64,000 nt of DNA from Sphingomonas sp. SORGH_AS_0879 (GCF_030819175.1 NZ_JAUTBJ010000002.1:3557001-3621000); one strand, 5' to 3'; counted from the stretch's first letter, positions 1-8,490 are shown. The notes: generated by a model from the letters alone, not told the origin. Program-made: numbers and translations.

Positions 1-234
1 GTGGACCCAGCCCCCGGCGGGCGCGTCCTGCGTCATCGATCCGATGGGCATGCCGTATTTGATGACCTTGTCCCCCGCCGCCAGCGGCACGACCGCCAGC
101 TTGTGGCCCAGCGCCACGCGCTCGCCGATGACGAGTTCATGGCCGTCCACGACGATATGCTCGCCCGGCTCGACCGTGCGACAGCAGACCGCGACATTGT
201 CCGTCGGGGTCAGGCGGATCGCCGCGACGCTCAT
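1..234 (-). CDS. UxaA-type SAF-domain protein (partial, runs off left edge)
   Basis: The first 78 codons read MSVAAIRLTPTDN..., followed by PGEHIV, a valine-rich strand, ALGHKLAV and KYGMPIG. This is the SAF fold at the N terminus of altronate/galactarate dehydratases (UxaA/GarD). In many genomes this domain is a separate small subunit paired with a larger catalytic subunit; whether that holds here cannot be seen because the gene leaves the window. The start codon overlaps the stop of the aldo/keto reductase gene (ATGA), so the two are translationally coupled and belong to the same sugar-acid operon. In the fucose pathway a dehydratase or hydrolase acting on L-fuconate or a diketo acid is the missing step, and this gene may provide part of it. 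That assignment is inference. Confidence 0.75.
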   Translation of the reverse strand, partial: MSVAAIRLTPTDNVAVCCRTVEPGEHIVVDGHELVIGERVALGHKLAVVPLAAGDKVIKYGMPIGSMTQDAPAGGWVH

Positions 235-1259
235 GCCGCGTCCCCCGGAACGGGCGCATCGGGGCGGACGAGCCCTTCGTCCCGCAGCTCCGCCCAGAAG
301 GCGGACGGAATGGGTTCAGCATAAAGACGCATGGTATCGGCCACTTGTTGCGGATCGGCGATGCCCGGAATGACGCTCGCGACCTGGGGATGCGCCAGGA
401 CGAAGGCGAGCGCGGCGGCGGGAAGCGAGACATGGTGCCGCCCCGCGACCTTTTCCAGCGCGCGGACCTTGTCCAGCACGGCGGCGGGCGCGGGGGCGTA
501 GTTGTAGCGGGCGGCGGCCTCGCTGCCCGTCGCGAGGATGCCGCTGTTATAGGGCCCGCCGACGACGATGGCGGTATCCGCCTCCGCGCAGGCCGGGAAC
601 AGCGCGTCGAGCGCCCCCTGCTCCAGCAGCGTATAGCGCCCGGCGAGCAGGATGACGTCGAACCGCGCCACCTCCATCAGCTCCAGACAGACCTCGACCT
701 CGTTCACCCCCAGCCCGAACCCGGCGATCGCGCCCTCGTCGCGGAGCCGCTCCAGCGCCTTGAGGCCACCGCCCGCGATCAGTTGCTCGCGATATCGCGC
801 ATCCGCCTCGCCATGCGTGACGCGGCCGATATCGTGGATGAAGGCGAGATCGACCCTGGCCAGCCCCAGCCGCTGAAGGCTGTGCTCATGGCTGCGCATG
901 ATGCCGTCATGCGTATAGTCGTAGCGCATGCGGAAGGGCATGGCGGTGTGGAAGCCGTCGCGCTCGCGATCGTCGGTGATGCCCGCATCCGGGTCCATCA
1001 GCCGCCCGACCTTGGTCGAGACGATCACGTCGCCCCGCCCGCGCAGCGCGTCGCCCAGCCGCCGTTCGCTCAACCCCCGGCCATAATGCGGCGCGGTGTC
1101 GAAATAGCGGAAGCCGGCGTCCAGCGCCGCCGCCAGCGTGGCGGCGGCCTGCGTATCGCTCATCGCGGCGTAGAGATTGCCCATCGCCGCCGCGCCGAAG
1201 CCCAGTTCGGGAAGCCGGCAACCGGTCCGACCCACCGGGCGGCGGGGAATATCGGTCAT
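231..1259 (-). CDS. Aldo/keto reductase, probable L-fucose (D-threo-aldose) 1-dehydrogenase
   Basis: A 342-residue cytosolic aldo/keto reductase. Family marks are LGFGAAAMGNLY near the N terminus, FDTAPHYGRGLSE (catalytic Asp and Tyr), the catalytic lysine in STKVGR, and LAFIHDIG (active-site His). The C-terminal half carries the usual NADP-binding LAHPQVASVIPG region. AKRs of this subgroup oxidise L-fucose and related aldoses at C1 to the lactone. The neighbours supply a fucose permease, a lactonase and a keto-deoxy acid dehydrogenase, which supports that role. The start at MTDIPRRPVGRTG overlaps the upstream lactonase stop by ATGA; the frame stays open further upstream, but no family match begins earlier. 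Confidence 0.88.
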   Translation of the reverse strand: MTDIPRRPVGRTGCRLPELGFGAAAMGNLYAAMSDTQAAATLAAALDAGFRYFDTAPHYGRGLSERRLGDALRGRGDVIVSTKVGRLMDPDAGITDDRERDGFHTAMPFRMRYDYTHDGIMRSHEHSLQRLGLARVDLAFIHDIGRVTHGEADARYREQLIAGGGLKALERLRDEGAIAGFGLGVNEVEVCLELMEVARFDVILLAGRYTLLEQGALDALFPACAEADTAIVVGGPYNSGILATGSEAAARYNYAPAPAAVLDKVRALEKVAGRHHVSLPAAALAFVLAHPQVASVIPGIADPQQVADTMRLYAEPIPSAFWAELRDEGLVRPDAPVPGDAA

Positions 1260-2155
1260 AGGTCCAGGTCCAGTCGATAGATCCGGTTGGCGTTGCGGCC
1301 CCACAGGTCGCGCCGCTCATCCTCCGAAAAGCCCGCCAGCAGCGTCTCATAGGCGCTAAGCGTCCGTTCGAGATCGGCGGCCAGCCGGTCGGTCGGGAAG
1401 TTGGTCGCGACCATCACGCGGGAGGGGCCGAACCGGTCGATCACCTCCGCAATGATGTCGGCGAAACCGGCGGGATCGAAACGCGGCCCGATAAAGCCCG
1501 CCCCCGACAGCTTGATCGCGGCATGCGGCATGGCGGCGAAGGCGTTCAGCCCGGCGCGCCATTCCTCCAGCCCGTCCGCCGGGATCGGCAGCGCGAGATG
1601 GTTGAGGATGACCGGCACCTCCGGATGCCGAACCGCCACCTCCGCCAGCCCCGCAAGTTGCGCCGGAAAGCCGTGAAAGTCGTAGCTGAGGCCGTAGCGC
1701 CCGAGCAGCGCATAGCCGTCCCGCCAGCGTGGATCGCGGGTCAGGTCGCGATCATAGGCCCGGCGCGCCGCATCGGTCGGGTGCCAGTTGATGAGGTGAC
1801 GGATGCCCTTCACGCGAGGATGCGCCGCCTGCCATGCCAGTTGCGGCTCGACCGCCGGACGGTCCAGTTCGACCCGCGCGACGATGCCGCTCGGCAGTCC
1901 GTCCGCATCGGCGACGCGATTCAGCCAGACGGTCTCGTCCGCGCCCTGATCGGGATGCGCGCCCGCATCGACATGCACAGCGCCGACCAGGTTCCACGCG
2001 GAAAGCTCCGCCCGGTAATCGGCGATCCGATAATCCCCGGCGATCGCGGCGGTGGCCGCATCGTCCAGCCAGGGATAGCGCAGCACACCATGATCCCACA
2101 GGTGGAAATGCGCGTCGACAAAGGGAGGGCGATGCTGGCTCACGCCATCGTCCAT
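1256..2155 (-). CDS. Amidohydrolase_2 family lactonase, probable L-fuconolactonase
   Basis: A protein of about 299 residues in the metal-dependent amidohydrolase superfamily. The N-terminal FVDAHFHLWD holds the metal-binding HxH pair; GIRHLINW, VILNHLALP and the late VMVATNFPTD match the COG3618 TIM-barrel fold. Members hydrolyse sugar lactones or 2-pyrone-4,6-dicarboxylate; next to fucP and an aldose dehydrogenase, L-fucono-1,5-lactonase is the likely activity. Two starts are possible: ATG at 2155 (used here) or GTG at 2143, which would give a GTGA overlap with the upstream dehydrogenase like the other junctions in this operon. Neither has a strong ribosome-binding site. Confidence 0.85.
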   Translation of the reverse strand: MDDGVSQHRPPFVDAHFHLWDHGVLRYPWLDDAATAAIAGDYRIADYRAELSAWNLVGAVHVDAGAHPDQGADETVWLNRVADADGLPSGIVARVELDRPAVEPQLAWQAAHPRVKGIRHLINWHPTDAARRAYDRDLTRDPRWRDGYALLGRYGLSYDFHGFPAQLAGLAEVAVRHPEVPVILNHLALPIPADGLEEWRAGLNAFAAMPHAAIKLSGAGFIGPRFDPAGFADIIAEVIDRFGPSRVMVATNFPTDRLAADLERTLSAYETLLAGFSEDERRDLWGRNANRIYRLDLDL

Positions 2156-2871
2156 CCGCCGTCGATGACGTGCATTTGCCCGGTGGTATAGGCGCTCTCG
2201 TCCGAGGCGAGATAGAGCGCCAGCGCGGCGATCTCCTCCGCCCGGCCCAGCCGCCCCATCGGCTGACGCGCGATAAAGGCAGCGCGGGCCGCCTCCGCAT
2301 CGCCGGTCGCGGCCAGACGCTCGTCCAGGCTCGGCGACTGGACGGTGCCGGGGCAGATCGCGTTGCAGCGTATCCCCTTGCCGACATAGTCGAGCGCGAC
2401 CGAGCGCGTGATCCCCGCCACCGCGCCCTTGGACGCGCAATAGGCATAGCGGTTGCCCACGCCGATCACCGCGCCCGCGACCGACGCCATATTGACGATC
2501 GCCCCGCCGCCCCGCGCGATCATCGCGGGCAGGAAGGCCTGGAGCATATGGGTGATCGCATGGACGTTCAGGTCGAAGGACAGCCGATACCCGGCGTCCT
2601 GCGTCGCCAGCAGGTCGCCCGCATCGACATAGCCCGCACAGTTGAACAGCACGTCCACCGCCCCCGTCCGCTCACCGAACGCGGCGATCGCCGCCGGGTC
2701 GAGCAGATCGAGCGTCTCGGTCTCGCAACCTTTCAGCGTCGCCAGCGCGTCGGCGTTGCGATCCACCGCGATCACCTGCGCCCCCTCGGCGGCGAACAGT
2801 TCGGCGGCAGCGCGGCCGATACCCTGGCCCGCGCCGGTCACGATCGCACGCCTGGCCTGCAAACGGCCCAT
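2140..2871 (-). CDS. Short-chain dehydrogenase, probable 2-keto-3-deoxy-L-fuconate dehydrogenase
   Basis: A 243-residue classical SDR. The Rossmann motif TGAGQGIG is near residue 13, followed by NCAG, catalytic Ser in NMASVAG and catalytic YxxxK in YAYCASK, then CPGTV. The C terminus ends GGWTMA, typical of SDRs. It resembles the NAD-dependent dehydrogenases that oxidise 2-keto-3-deoxy-L-fuconate in the non-phosphorylative L-fucose route known from Xanthomonas campestris. The substrate is inferred from operon context. The start overlaps the fucP stop (TGATG), indicating translational coupling. Confidence 0.87.
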   Translation of the reverse strand: MGRLQARRAIVTGAGQGIGRAAAELFAAEGAQVIAVDRNADALATLKGCETETLDLLDPAAIAAFGERTGAVDVLFNCAGYVDAGDLLATQDAGYRLSFDLNVHAITHMLQAFLPAMIARGGGAIVNMASVAGAVIGVGNRYAYCASKGAVAGITRSVALDYVGKGIRCNAICPGTVQSPSLDERLAATGDAEAARAAFIARQPMGRLGRAEEIAALALYLASDESAYTTGQMHVIDGGWTMA

Positions 2872-4193
2872 CACTTCATCTCCTTGTGACGCTTTATCAA
2901 TATGGCGAAGGCCGTGACGACCGCGAAGCTGACGGTCGGAACCAGCATCGCGGCGGTGATCCCCGCACGGTCGGACACCAGACCCATCAGCGCGGTCAGC
3001 CCCGCACCGCCGATGATCGCCATGACGATCAACGACGCGCCCGCACGGCGCAGCGGCCCCAGCCCCTCGATCCCCAGCGCGAAGATCGTCGGGAACTGGA
3101 TCGACATGAAGAAGCTGGCCGCGACCAGCGCGATCAGCCCCGGCCAGCCGCCCAGCAAAACGGCCATGGCGGTCAGCACGATCGACGCAGTCGCGAAGAC
3201 GGTCAGCAGCCTGACCGGCTCCAGCCTCGCCATCAGCGCGCTGCCCAGAAAGCGCCCCGCCGCGAACAGGACCAGCGAGACGAACAGCGCATCGGCCCCG
3301 CCCCGCTCGCCCAGCCCTGCATTGGCCTGCGCATAGCGGATGGTGTAGCTCCACACCCCGACCTGCGCACCGACATAGAAGAATTGCGCGACGACCGCGC
3401 CGAGCAGCCGGGGACGGCGGAAGACATCGACGAATCGCCCACCGCCACTGGCGTCGCCCGCCCGCGCCGGAGCCCCGGCGGGGAAGCGGACGAACGCCGT
3501 CGCCAGCGCGAAGAGCAACACGACGATCGCGATCGCGACATAGGGCGGCGCGATCGCCTGCACCTCGGCCTTGTAAAAGGCGGTGCGGGCGGCGGCGTCC
3601 ATCGTCGCCAGCGCGGCCTCGTCATGCTCGATACCCGACAGGATGAAGAAGCGCCCGATCAGCACGCCGGTGATCGCGCCCAGCGGATTGGCCGCCTGCG
3701 CCCAGTTGAGCCGGCGGGTCGCGCCCGCCGGATCGCCCAGCTCGCCCATCAACGGGTTGGCCGAGGTTTCCAGGAACGCCAGTCCCGCCGCGATGACGAA
3801 CAGGCCGAGCAGGAACAGTTGGTACAGGCTGGCCGCAGCAGCCGGATAGAAAAGCAGCGCGCCGGTGCCGTAGAGCGTCAGCCCCAGCACGATCGCCGCC
3901 TTATACCCATAGCGCCGCATCACCAGCGACGCGGGCACCGCGAGCAGGAAATAGCCGAGATAGAAGACCTGCTGGACGAAACTGGTCCCGAAGTCGCTGA
4001 GGGTGAAGGCCTTGCGAAACTGCGCGATCAGAATGTCGTTCAGATTGTTGGCCATGCCCCACAGGAAAAACAGGCTGACGGTGATGATCAGCGCGGGCAG
4101 ATAGCGCCGCGATGCGGTCCCCTCACCGGAATCCGCAGGGCGTGGAGGGGAAGCGGTCAGCGTATCGACCGGCAGATCGGCGGGAATGGCCAT
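2871..4193 (-). CDS. fucP: L-fucose:H+ symporter, MFS family
   Basis: A 440-residue inner-membrane transporter of the FucP branch of the major facilitator superfamily with about 12 hydrophobic segments. Diagnostic stretches are FFLWGMANNLNDILIAQF after a polar N-terminal tail, QVFYLGYFLLAVPASL, GLAFLETSANP and SIQFPTIFALGIEGLG. It imports L-fucose (or a related 6-deoxyhexose) with protons and is the first gene of the operon, so it feeds the dehydrogenase-lactonase-dehydratase steps encoded downstream. The start MAIPADLP follows a short AT-rich leader with a promoter-like element (4268-4285). Related sugar specificity within the FucP/GluP branch cannot be excluded. Confidence 0.9.
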   Translation of the reverse strand: MAIPADLPVDTLTASPPRPADSGEGTASRRYLPALIITVSLFFLWGMANNLNDILIAQFRKAFTLSDFGTSFVQQVFYLGYFLLAVPASLVMRRYGYKAAIVLGLTLYGTGALLFYPAAAASLYQLFLLGLFVIAAGLAFLETSANPLMGELGDPAGATRRLNWAQAANPLGAITGVLIGRFFILSGIEHDEAALATMDAAARTAFYKAEVQAIAPPYVAIAIVVLLFALATAFVRFPAGAPARAGDASGGGRFVDVFRRPRLLGAVVAQFFYVGAQVGVWSYTIRYAQANAGLGERGGADALFVSLVLFAAGRFLGSALMARLEPVRLLTVFATASIVLTAMAVLLGGWPGLIALVAASFFMSIQFPTIFALGIEGLGPLRRAGASLIVMAIIGGAGLTALMGLVSDRAGITAAMLVPTVSFAVVTAFAILIKRHKEMK

Positions 4194-4267
4194 GCCTATC
4201 GTTCCTCATGCCCAGGGGATGCTCCGACTGGCACCATGGCGGCGCTCCTTCTCCATGAAATCTGTCT

Positions 4268-4285
4268 TTTATAGGCGTAATCCTA
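4268..4285 (-). promoter_or_regulatory. Putative promoter/operator of the fucose operon
   Basis: On the minus strand a TATAAA box (4268-4273) lies about 75 bases before the fucP start. It overlaps an imperfect palindrome TAGG-ATTACG-CCTA (4272-4285). A palindrome on the -10 box is the classic place for a repressor such as a GntR- or LacI-type sugar regulator, but no regulator gene is in the window. No clear -35 is visible. Inference by eye only. Confidence 0.35.
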
Positions 4286-4343
4286 CGACTTCACCGCTTC
4301 GATTGGCAAGGGCAATCGCAGGCGGGATCGGGACTCGGTCGAG

Positions 4344-4407
4344 GCATTCCACCCTCGCCTCTACGATGGGCGAGGGAAAAGACGGGCATATCTGAATGTC
4401 GATCGGA
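4344..4407 (-). repeat. Dispersed intergenic repeat, copy 1
   Basis: Read on the minus strand, this stretch (CGATCGACATTCAGATATGC, then CCGTCTTTTCCCTCGCCC) matches 10367-10430 on the plus strand at most positions over about 40 bases. A shorter 5' piece (TCCGATCGACATTC) recurs near 42494. It lies in the gap 4194-4496, which otherwise holds only the fucose promoter region and no gene. Confidence 0.6.
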
Positions 4408-4496
4408 CCCAGAAGGAGCGAAGGAGGCCATGGCGATCGGAGGTCGATTGCGTCTATGGGAACCGCCCCTGCCCTCATCGGTACATCCCTGCACGC

Positions 4497-5102
4497 ATGA
4501 CCGATTTCATCCTCAACCTGATCGCCTGGGGCGGCTATTTCGGCATCTTCCTGCTGATGGCGCTGGAAAATGTCGTACCCCCTATCCCGTCGGAGGTCAT
4601 CATGGGCCTGGGCGGCATGGCGGTGGCGCGCGGGCAGATGGAGATGATCCCGCTGATCCTATGGGGCACGGCGGGCACGACGGCGGGCAATTATGCCTGG
4701 TACGCGGTCGGTCGCTATATCGGTTACGAGCGGTTCCGGCCCTTCATCGACAAGCATGGCCGCTGGCTGACCATGGAGTGGCGCGATGTCGAGCGGCTGC
4801 ACCGGTTCTTCGTCCGGCATGGCGGCTGGGTGGTGTTCGTCTTCCGCTTCATGCCCGCCTTTCGCACCCTGATCTCGCTGCCCGCCGGGATCACGCGGAT
4901 GCCGCTGGGCAAATTCCTGCTCTGGACCTTTGCGGGCAGCACGATCTGGAACGTGATCCTGGCCTATGCCGGACTGTGGCTGGGCGAGAATTTCGAGGCG
5001 ATCAACCGCTATGTCGGTCCGGCGGCGGTGGTGATGACGGTGGCGATCGTGATCGGCTATCTCTGGCGGGTCATCACCTGGAAGCCGTCGCGCAAAAGCT
5101 GA
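4497..5102 (+). CDS. DedA family membrane protein
   Basis: A 201-residue integral membrane protein of the DedA/SNARE-associated (VTT) family. It shows the hallmark FxxxxxENVVPPIPSE near residue 20, a conserved Gly-rich turn GTAGTTAGNYAWYAVGR, and the basic RFMPAFRTLISLPAGI motif in the second half, with terminal hydrophobic helices. DedA proteins are linked to undecaprenyl-phosphate or phospholipid flipping and envelope proton-motive-force homeostasis. It is convergent with xerC (4 bp between stops), so the two are not co-transcribed. Its substrate cannot be told from sequence. Confidence 0.9.
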   Translation: MTDFILNLIAWGGYFGIFLLMALENVVPPIPSEVIMGLGGMAVARGQMEMIPLILWGTAGTTAGNYAWYAVGRYIGYERFRPFIDKHGRWLTMEWRDVERLHRFFVRHGGWVVFVFRFMPAFRTLISLPAGITRMPLGKFLLWTFAGSTIWNVILAYAGLWLGENFEAINRYVGPAAVVMTVAIVIGYLWRVITWKPSRKS

Positions 5103-5105
5103 TGC

Positions 5106-5984
5106 TCAGGCGCGGGGATGCGCGGTGCGATAGACGTCGAGCAGATGCGCCGCATCCACCGCCGTATAGATTTGGGTCGAACTCAGGCTGGCATGGCCCA
5201 GCAATTCCTGAAGCTGGCGAAGATCGGCTCCGCGCCCCAGCAGATGCGTCGCGAAGCTGTGGCGCAAGGCATGGGGCGTCGTCCGCGCGCCCAGCCCCAG
5301 CCGATCGCGCGCGCCCTGTACCGAGCGCCGGATGATCGCGGGCGACAGCGGCCCGCCCTTGGCCCCGCGAAACAGCGGCTCGTCCGGCTCGAGGGCGAAG
5401 GGCACCAGCGCGGCATAGCGCTCGATCGCCTCGCGCAATTCGGGCAGCAGCGGCACGATCCGCGTCTTGTCGCGCTTGCCGGTCACGCGGATCGTCTCGC
5501 CGAGCGGCAGGATCGCGGCCGGCAGCATCATCGCCTCCCCGATCCGCAACCCCGCGCCGTAGAGCAGCAACAGCACCGCCCAGTCGCGCGCCGCGATCCA
5601 GGGTTCGGCGGCGTTTTCGCAGACATCCTCCGACAGGGCGATGATGTCGGCGGGCGCTTGCGGGCGCGGGATGCTGCGCTTGCGGCGGGGGCCTTTCAGC
5701 GCGGGCGGCTCGGTTCCGGTCCAATGGAGGAAGGTCCGCACCGCCGACAATTCGCGCGCTGTGGAGGCGGCGGTCAGCCCCTCGCCCCGCCGTCTGGCGA
5801 GATAGGCCCGCAGATCGGCGGCGGTGATCCGCGCGAGCGTCGCGCCATCGATCGCCTCGCCCCAATGCTCGGAGAGGAATCGGCATAGCCGCTCGGCGGT
5901 GGCGACATAGGCGCGCACCGTGTGATCGGACCGGCGCAGGTCGACGGTCAGGTGGCGGTAATAGTCGGCGATCAGCGCGGTCAT
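5106..5984 (-). CDS. xerC: Tyrosine recombinase XerC
   Basis: A 292-residue site-specific recombinase of the size expected for XerC/XerD. The N-terminal SAM-like core-binding domain covers about residues 1-95. The catalytic domain carries Arg147 (GAGLRIGE), Lys173 (GKRDKTRIVP), His238 and Arg241 (HALRHSFATHL), His264 (LLGHASLSSTQ) and the nucleophile Tyr273 (QIYT). It resolves chromosome dimers at dif with XerD and FtsK. It stands alone beside dedA and not next to an integron or phage, consistent with the housekeeping enzyme. XerC rather than XerD is favoured by overall resemblance, not proven. Confidence 0.9.
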   Translation of the reverse strand: MTALIADYYRHLTVDLRRSDHTVRAYVATAERLCRFLSEHWGEAIDGATLARITAADLRAYLARRRGEGLTAASTARELSAVRTFLHWTGTEPPALKGPRRKRSIPRPQAPADIIALSEDVCENAAEPWIAARDWAVLLLLYGAGLRIGEAMMLPAAILPLGETIRVTGKRDKTRIVPLLPELREAIERYAALVPFALEPDEPLFRGAKGGPLSPAIIRRSVQGARDRLGLGARTTPHALRHSFATHLLGRGADLRQLQELLGHASLSSTQIYTAVDAAHLLDVYRTAHPRA

Positions 5985-6353
5985 GCCGGGGGTTTAGGGC
6001 CGGAACTTGCCGAGCACGAGGGGGTAAGGTGATTTGGTTCGCCGCACGCGGGGGAAATCCGACGGGGATCACGGCTTGGGGCGAGGCCCCTACTCCAAAC
6101 CCCTCCCCTGCCGGGGAGGGGCTTCGCACACTGCGATGCCCTGACCGAGGGCGTGGCCTCGCTCTCACCAAGGCATCGGCCAGCGGCAAGAAAACCAAAG
6201 TCACCTCTGGCCGCTCCCCTCCCGCAGGCGGGAGGGGATGGGGGAGGGCAAGGAGTCTCACCGAGACCAGCGCCCGTGGCCCAGCCCCCACCCCCAACCC
6301 CTCCCCCCTGCCGGGAGGAGGGGCTTTGCTTACGGCTCCGCGCCAACACGGAA
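5985..6353. repeat. Intergenic palindromic repeat cluster between xerC and adk
   Basis: There is no gene in this stretch. It contains several GC-rich inverted repeats of the type CCCCTCCC...GGGAGGGG: near 6100-6123, 6215-6247 and 6297-6323. They resemble the palindromes at 35.7, 42.5, 47.6, 48.3 and 50.9 kb and form a dispersed REP-like family in this genome. xerC transcription runs away from it and adk transcription ends just to its right. Confidence 0.6.
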
Positions 6354-6390
6354 ATAAAAAAGGGGCGCTCCCTTTCGGAAACGCCCCTCT
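6354..6390 (-). terminator. Rho-independent terminator after adk
   Basis: On the minus strand a 7-bp stem (AGGGGCG...CGCCCCT) is followed by six T residues, about 20 bases past the adk stop. This marks the 3' end of the secY-adk transcript. Confidence 0.8.
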
Positions 6391-6409
6391 TCAAACGCTC
6401 GGGTGTGAA

Positions 6410-7063
6410 TCAGCGATCGAGGATCGCATCGATCTCCGCGCCGACCGCATCCATCGCGGCCATGCCGTCGACACGGCTGACGATCCCGCGCGCCTCATAG
6501 ACCGGCAGGATCGGGGCCGTCTTGGCGCGGTACTCGGCCATGCGGGTGCGCACCGTTTCGGCATTGTCATCGGGACGACGCTTGAACTCGGTCGAGCCAC
6601 ATACGTCGCAGACGCCCGCGACCTGGGTCGGCTTGAAGCTGTCGTGATAGCCGGCGCCGCACGACGCACAGGTGAAGCGCCCGGTGATCCGCTCGACCAG
6701 CGCATCCTCGTCCACCGCCAGTTCAATGACATGGTCCAGCGTCTTGCCACGCTCGGCCAGCAGCACGTCCAGCGCCTCGGCCTGCGCCTCGGTCCGGGGA
6801 TAGCCGTCGAAGATCGCGCCACCTTCCGCCTCGGCAGCATCCAGTCGCTCACCGATCAGCGCCGAGACGATCGCGTCCGACACCAGTTCGCCCGCATCCA
6901 TCACCGCCTTGGCCTGGAGCCCGACGGGGGTGCCCGCCTTGACCGCCGCGCGCAGCATGTCGCCGGTCGACAACTGCACCATGCCGCGATTGGCCACCAG
7001 CCGCTGCGCCTGGGTTCCCTTGCCCGCCCCCGGCGGACCCAGCAGGATGATGTTCACGCCCAC
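6410..7063 (-). CDS. adk: Adenylate kinase, zinc-lid form
   Basis: A 217-residue enzyme that converts ATP + AMP to two ADP in the cytosol. The P-loop GPPGAGKGT is at residues 9-17, the AMP-binding STGDMLR follows, and FDGYPRTEAQA is the usual FDGFPRT segment. The lid is the long form with four cysteines (CASC...CDVC), a structural zinc site, with the arginine-rich MAEYRAKTAP after it. It lies 37 bases downstream of secY, the common secY-adk order, and is the last gene of that transcript, ending at a clear terminator. In many bacteria rpsM would follow; here it does not. Confidence 0.95.
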   Translation of the reverse strand: MGVNIILLGPPGAGKGTQAQRLVANRGMVQLSTGDMLRAAVKAGTPVGLQAKAVMDAGELVSDAIVSALIGERLDAAEAEGGAIFDGYPRTEAQAEALDVLLAERGKTLDHVIELAVDEDALVERITGRFTCASCGAGYHDSFKPTQVAGVCDVCGSTEFKRRPDDNAETVRTRMAEYRAKTAPILPVYEARGIVSRVDGMAAMDAVGAEIDAILDR

Positions 7064-7100
7064 GTCACTCTCCCCTGTATTCCCTGTACCGTCCGCGCGA

Positions 7101-8466
7101 TCAGCGCAGACGACCGCCTTTCAGCTTCGCCTTCTTGATCAGATCGCCATATTGATGCGCGAGCAAGTGGCTTTGAATCTGCGTCACCGTGTCCATCGTC
7201 ACGTTGACGACGATCAGCAGGCTGGTGCCGCCCAGATAGAAGGGAATCTGGAGCGCCGAGACCAGATATTCGGGCAGCAGACAGATGATCGTCAGGTACG
7301 CCGCGCCGATCACCGTGATGCGGGTCAGCACATAATCCAGATAAGTCTCGGTGTTCTTGCCCGGACGGATGCCGGGAATGAAGCCGCCATAGCGCTTGAG
7401 GTTGTCCGCCGTCTCTTCCGGGTTGAAGACGACCGCGGTGTAGAAGAACGAGAAGAAGATGATGCCCGCGCCGTACAGCAGCATGTAAACCGGCGAGCCG
7501 TGCTGCAGATACTGGGTTCAGGCTGATGATGAAGTCGCCCCAGCGGCTCTCGCCCGCGACACGCTGCCCGGCGAACTGCGAAATGGTCAGCGGCATCAGC
7601 AGCAGCGACGAGGCGAAGATCGGAGGGATCACGCCTGCGGTGTTGATCTTGAGCGGCAGGTGGCTGCGGTCGGCCTGCATCCCGCGCTGCGTGGCGCGCT
7701 TGGGATACTGGATCAGGATGCGGCGCTGCGCGCGCTCCATGAAGCAGATGAACAGGACGAGGACGACGACCGCGACGATGATGCCGATCAGGCGGACCGG
7801 ATCGATGCTGCCGGTACGACCGCCTTCCAGCAGGTTAACCAGCGTGGTCGGCAGATGCGCGACGATGCCCGCCATGATGATCAGCGACACGCCGTTGCCG
7901 ATACCCCGGCTGGTGATCTGCTCGCCCAGCCACATCAGGAACATCGTACCGCCGATCAGCGAGATGACCGCCGCGATGCGGAAGGTCATGCCCGGCTCGA
8001 TCACCGCCTGGATGCCCTGGCTGGCGCCCAGCGTCTCAAGGCCGACGGCGATGAAATAGCCCTGGATCGCGGTCAGCAGCACCGTGCCGTAGCGGGTATA
8101 TTGGTTCAGCTTCTTGCGGCCGCTCTCGCCTTCCTTCTTGATGGCGGCAAGCTGCGGGCTCAGCGAGGTCGCGAGCTGCACGACGATCGACGCCGTGATG
8201 TACGGCATCACGCCCAGCGCGATCAGCGACATGCGGCTGAGCGAACCGCCCGAGAAGGTGTTGAAGAAGTCGAGCACGCCGCCCGTGGTCTTCTGGCTCA
8301 ACAGGCCCAGCGCGGTCGGGTCGACGCCCGGCAGCGGAACATAGCTGAGCAGGCGGAAGACGATCAGCGCGCCGATGGTGAACCACAGCCGCTTCTTGAG
8401 GTCGGTGGCCTTGGCGAATTTCGCCAGGCTGATGCTTTGCGCCATCTGGTCGGCTGCGGATGCCAT
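7101..8466 (-). CDS. secY: Protein translocase subunit SecY, with a one-base frameshift
   Basis: SecY is the channel of the Sec protein-export complex in the inner membrane. Frame 1 from the ATG at 8466 gives ten-helix SecY features: [14 protein letters not shown], the plug region, [13 protein letters not shown] and [18 protein letters not shown]. It is in frame up to FIISLN near 7517. The rest ([17 protein letters not shown] ... [12 protein letters not shown] ... [16 protein letters not shown], ending KLKGGRLR) is in another frame. A GGG run at 7514-7516 has one base too many; removing it gives an intact 454-residue protein. Reading on without correction gives an unrelated tail. SecY is essential, so a sequencing or assembly error is most likely. 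The gene has its own promoter-like site and leader hairpin. Confidence 0.9.
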
Positions 8467-8490
8467 AGCTGTTGCGTTATCCTGGAAACG

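Noticed and set aside
345..1280. Long plus-strand open frame antisense to the aldo/keto reductase
   Set aside because: It mirrors the codon structure of the real gene on the other strand, has no family match and is Arg/Gln/His-rich as expected for a GC-rich shadow frame.
2886..4274. 462-codon plus-strand open frame over fucP
   Set aside because: Antisense shadow of a clear membrane transporter; composition is Arg/Asp/Gln-rich with no domain.
5985..6353. Possible CRISPR-like or tandem array in the GC-rich repeats
   Set aside because: The units are palindromes at irregular spacing with no constant repeat-spacer pattern and no cas genes in the window.
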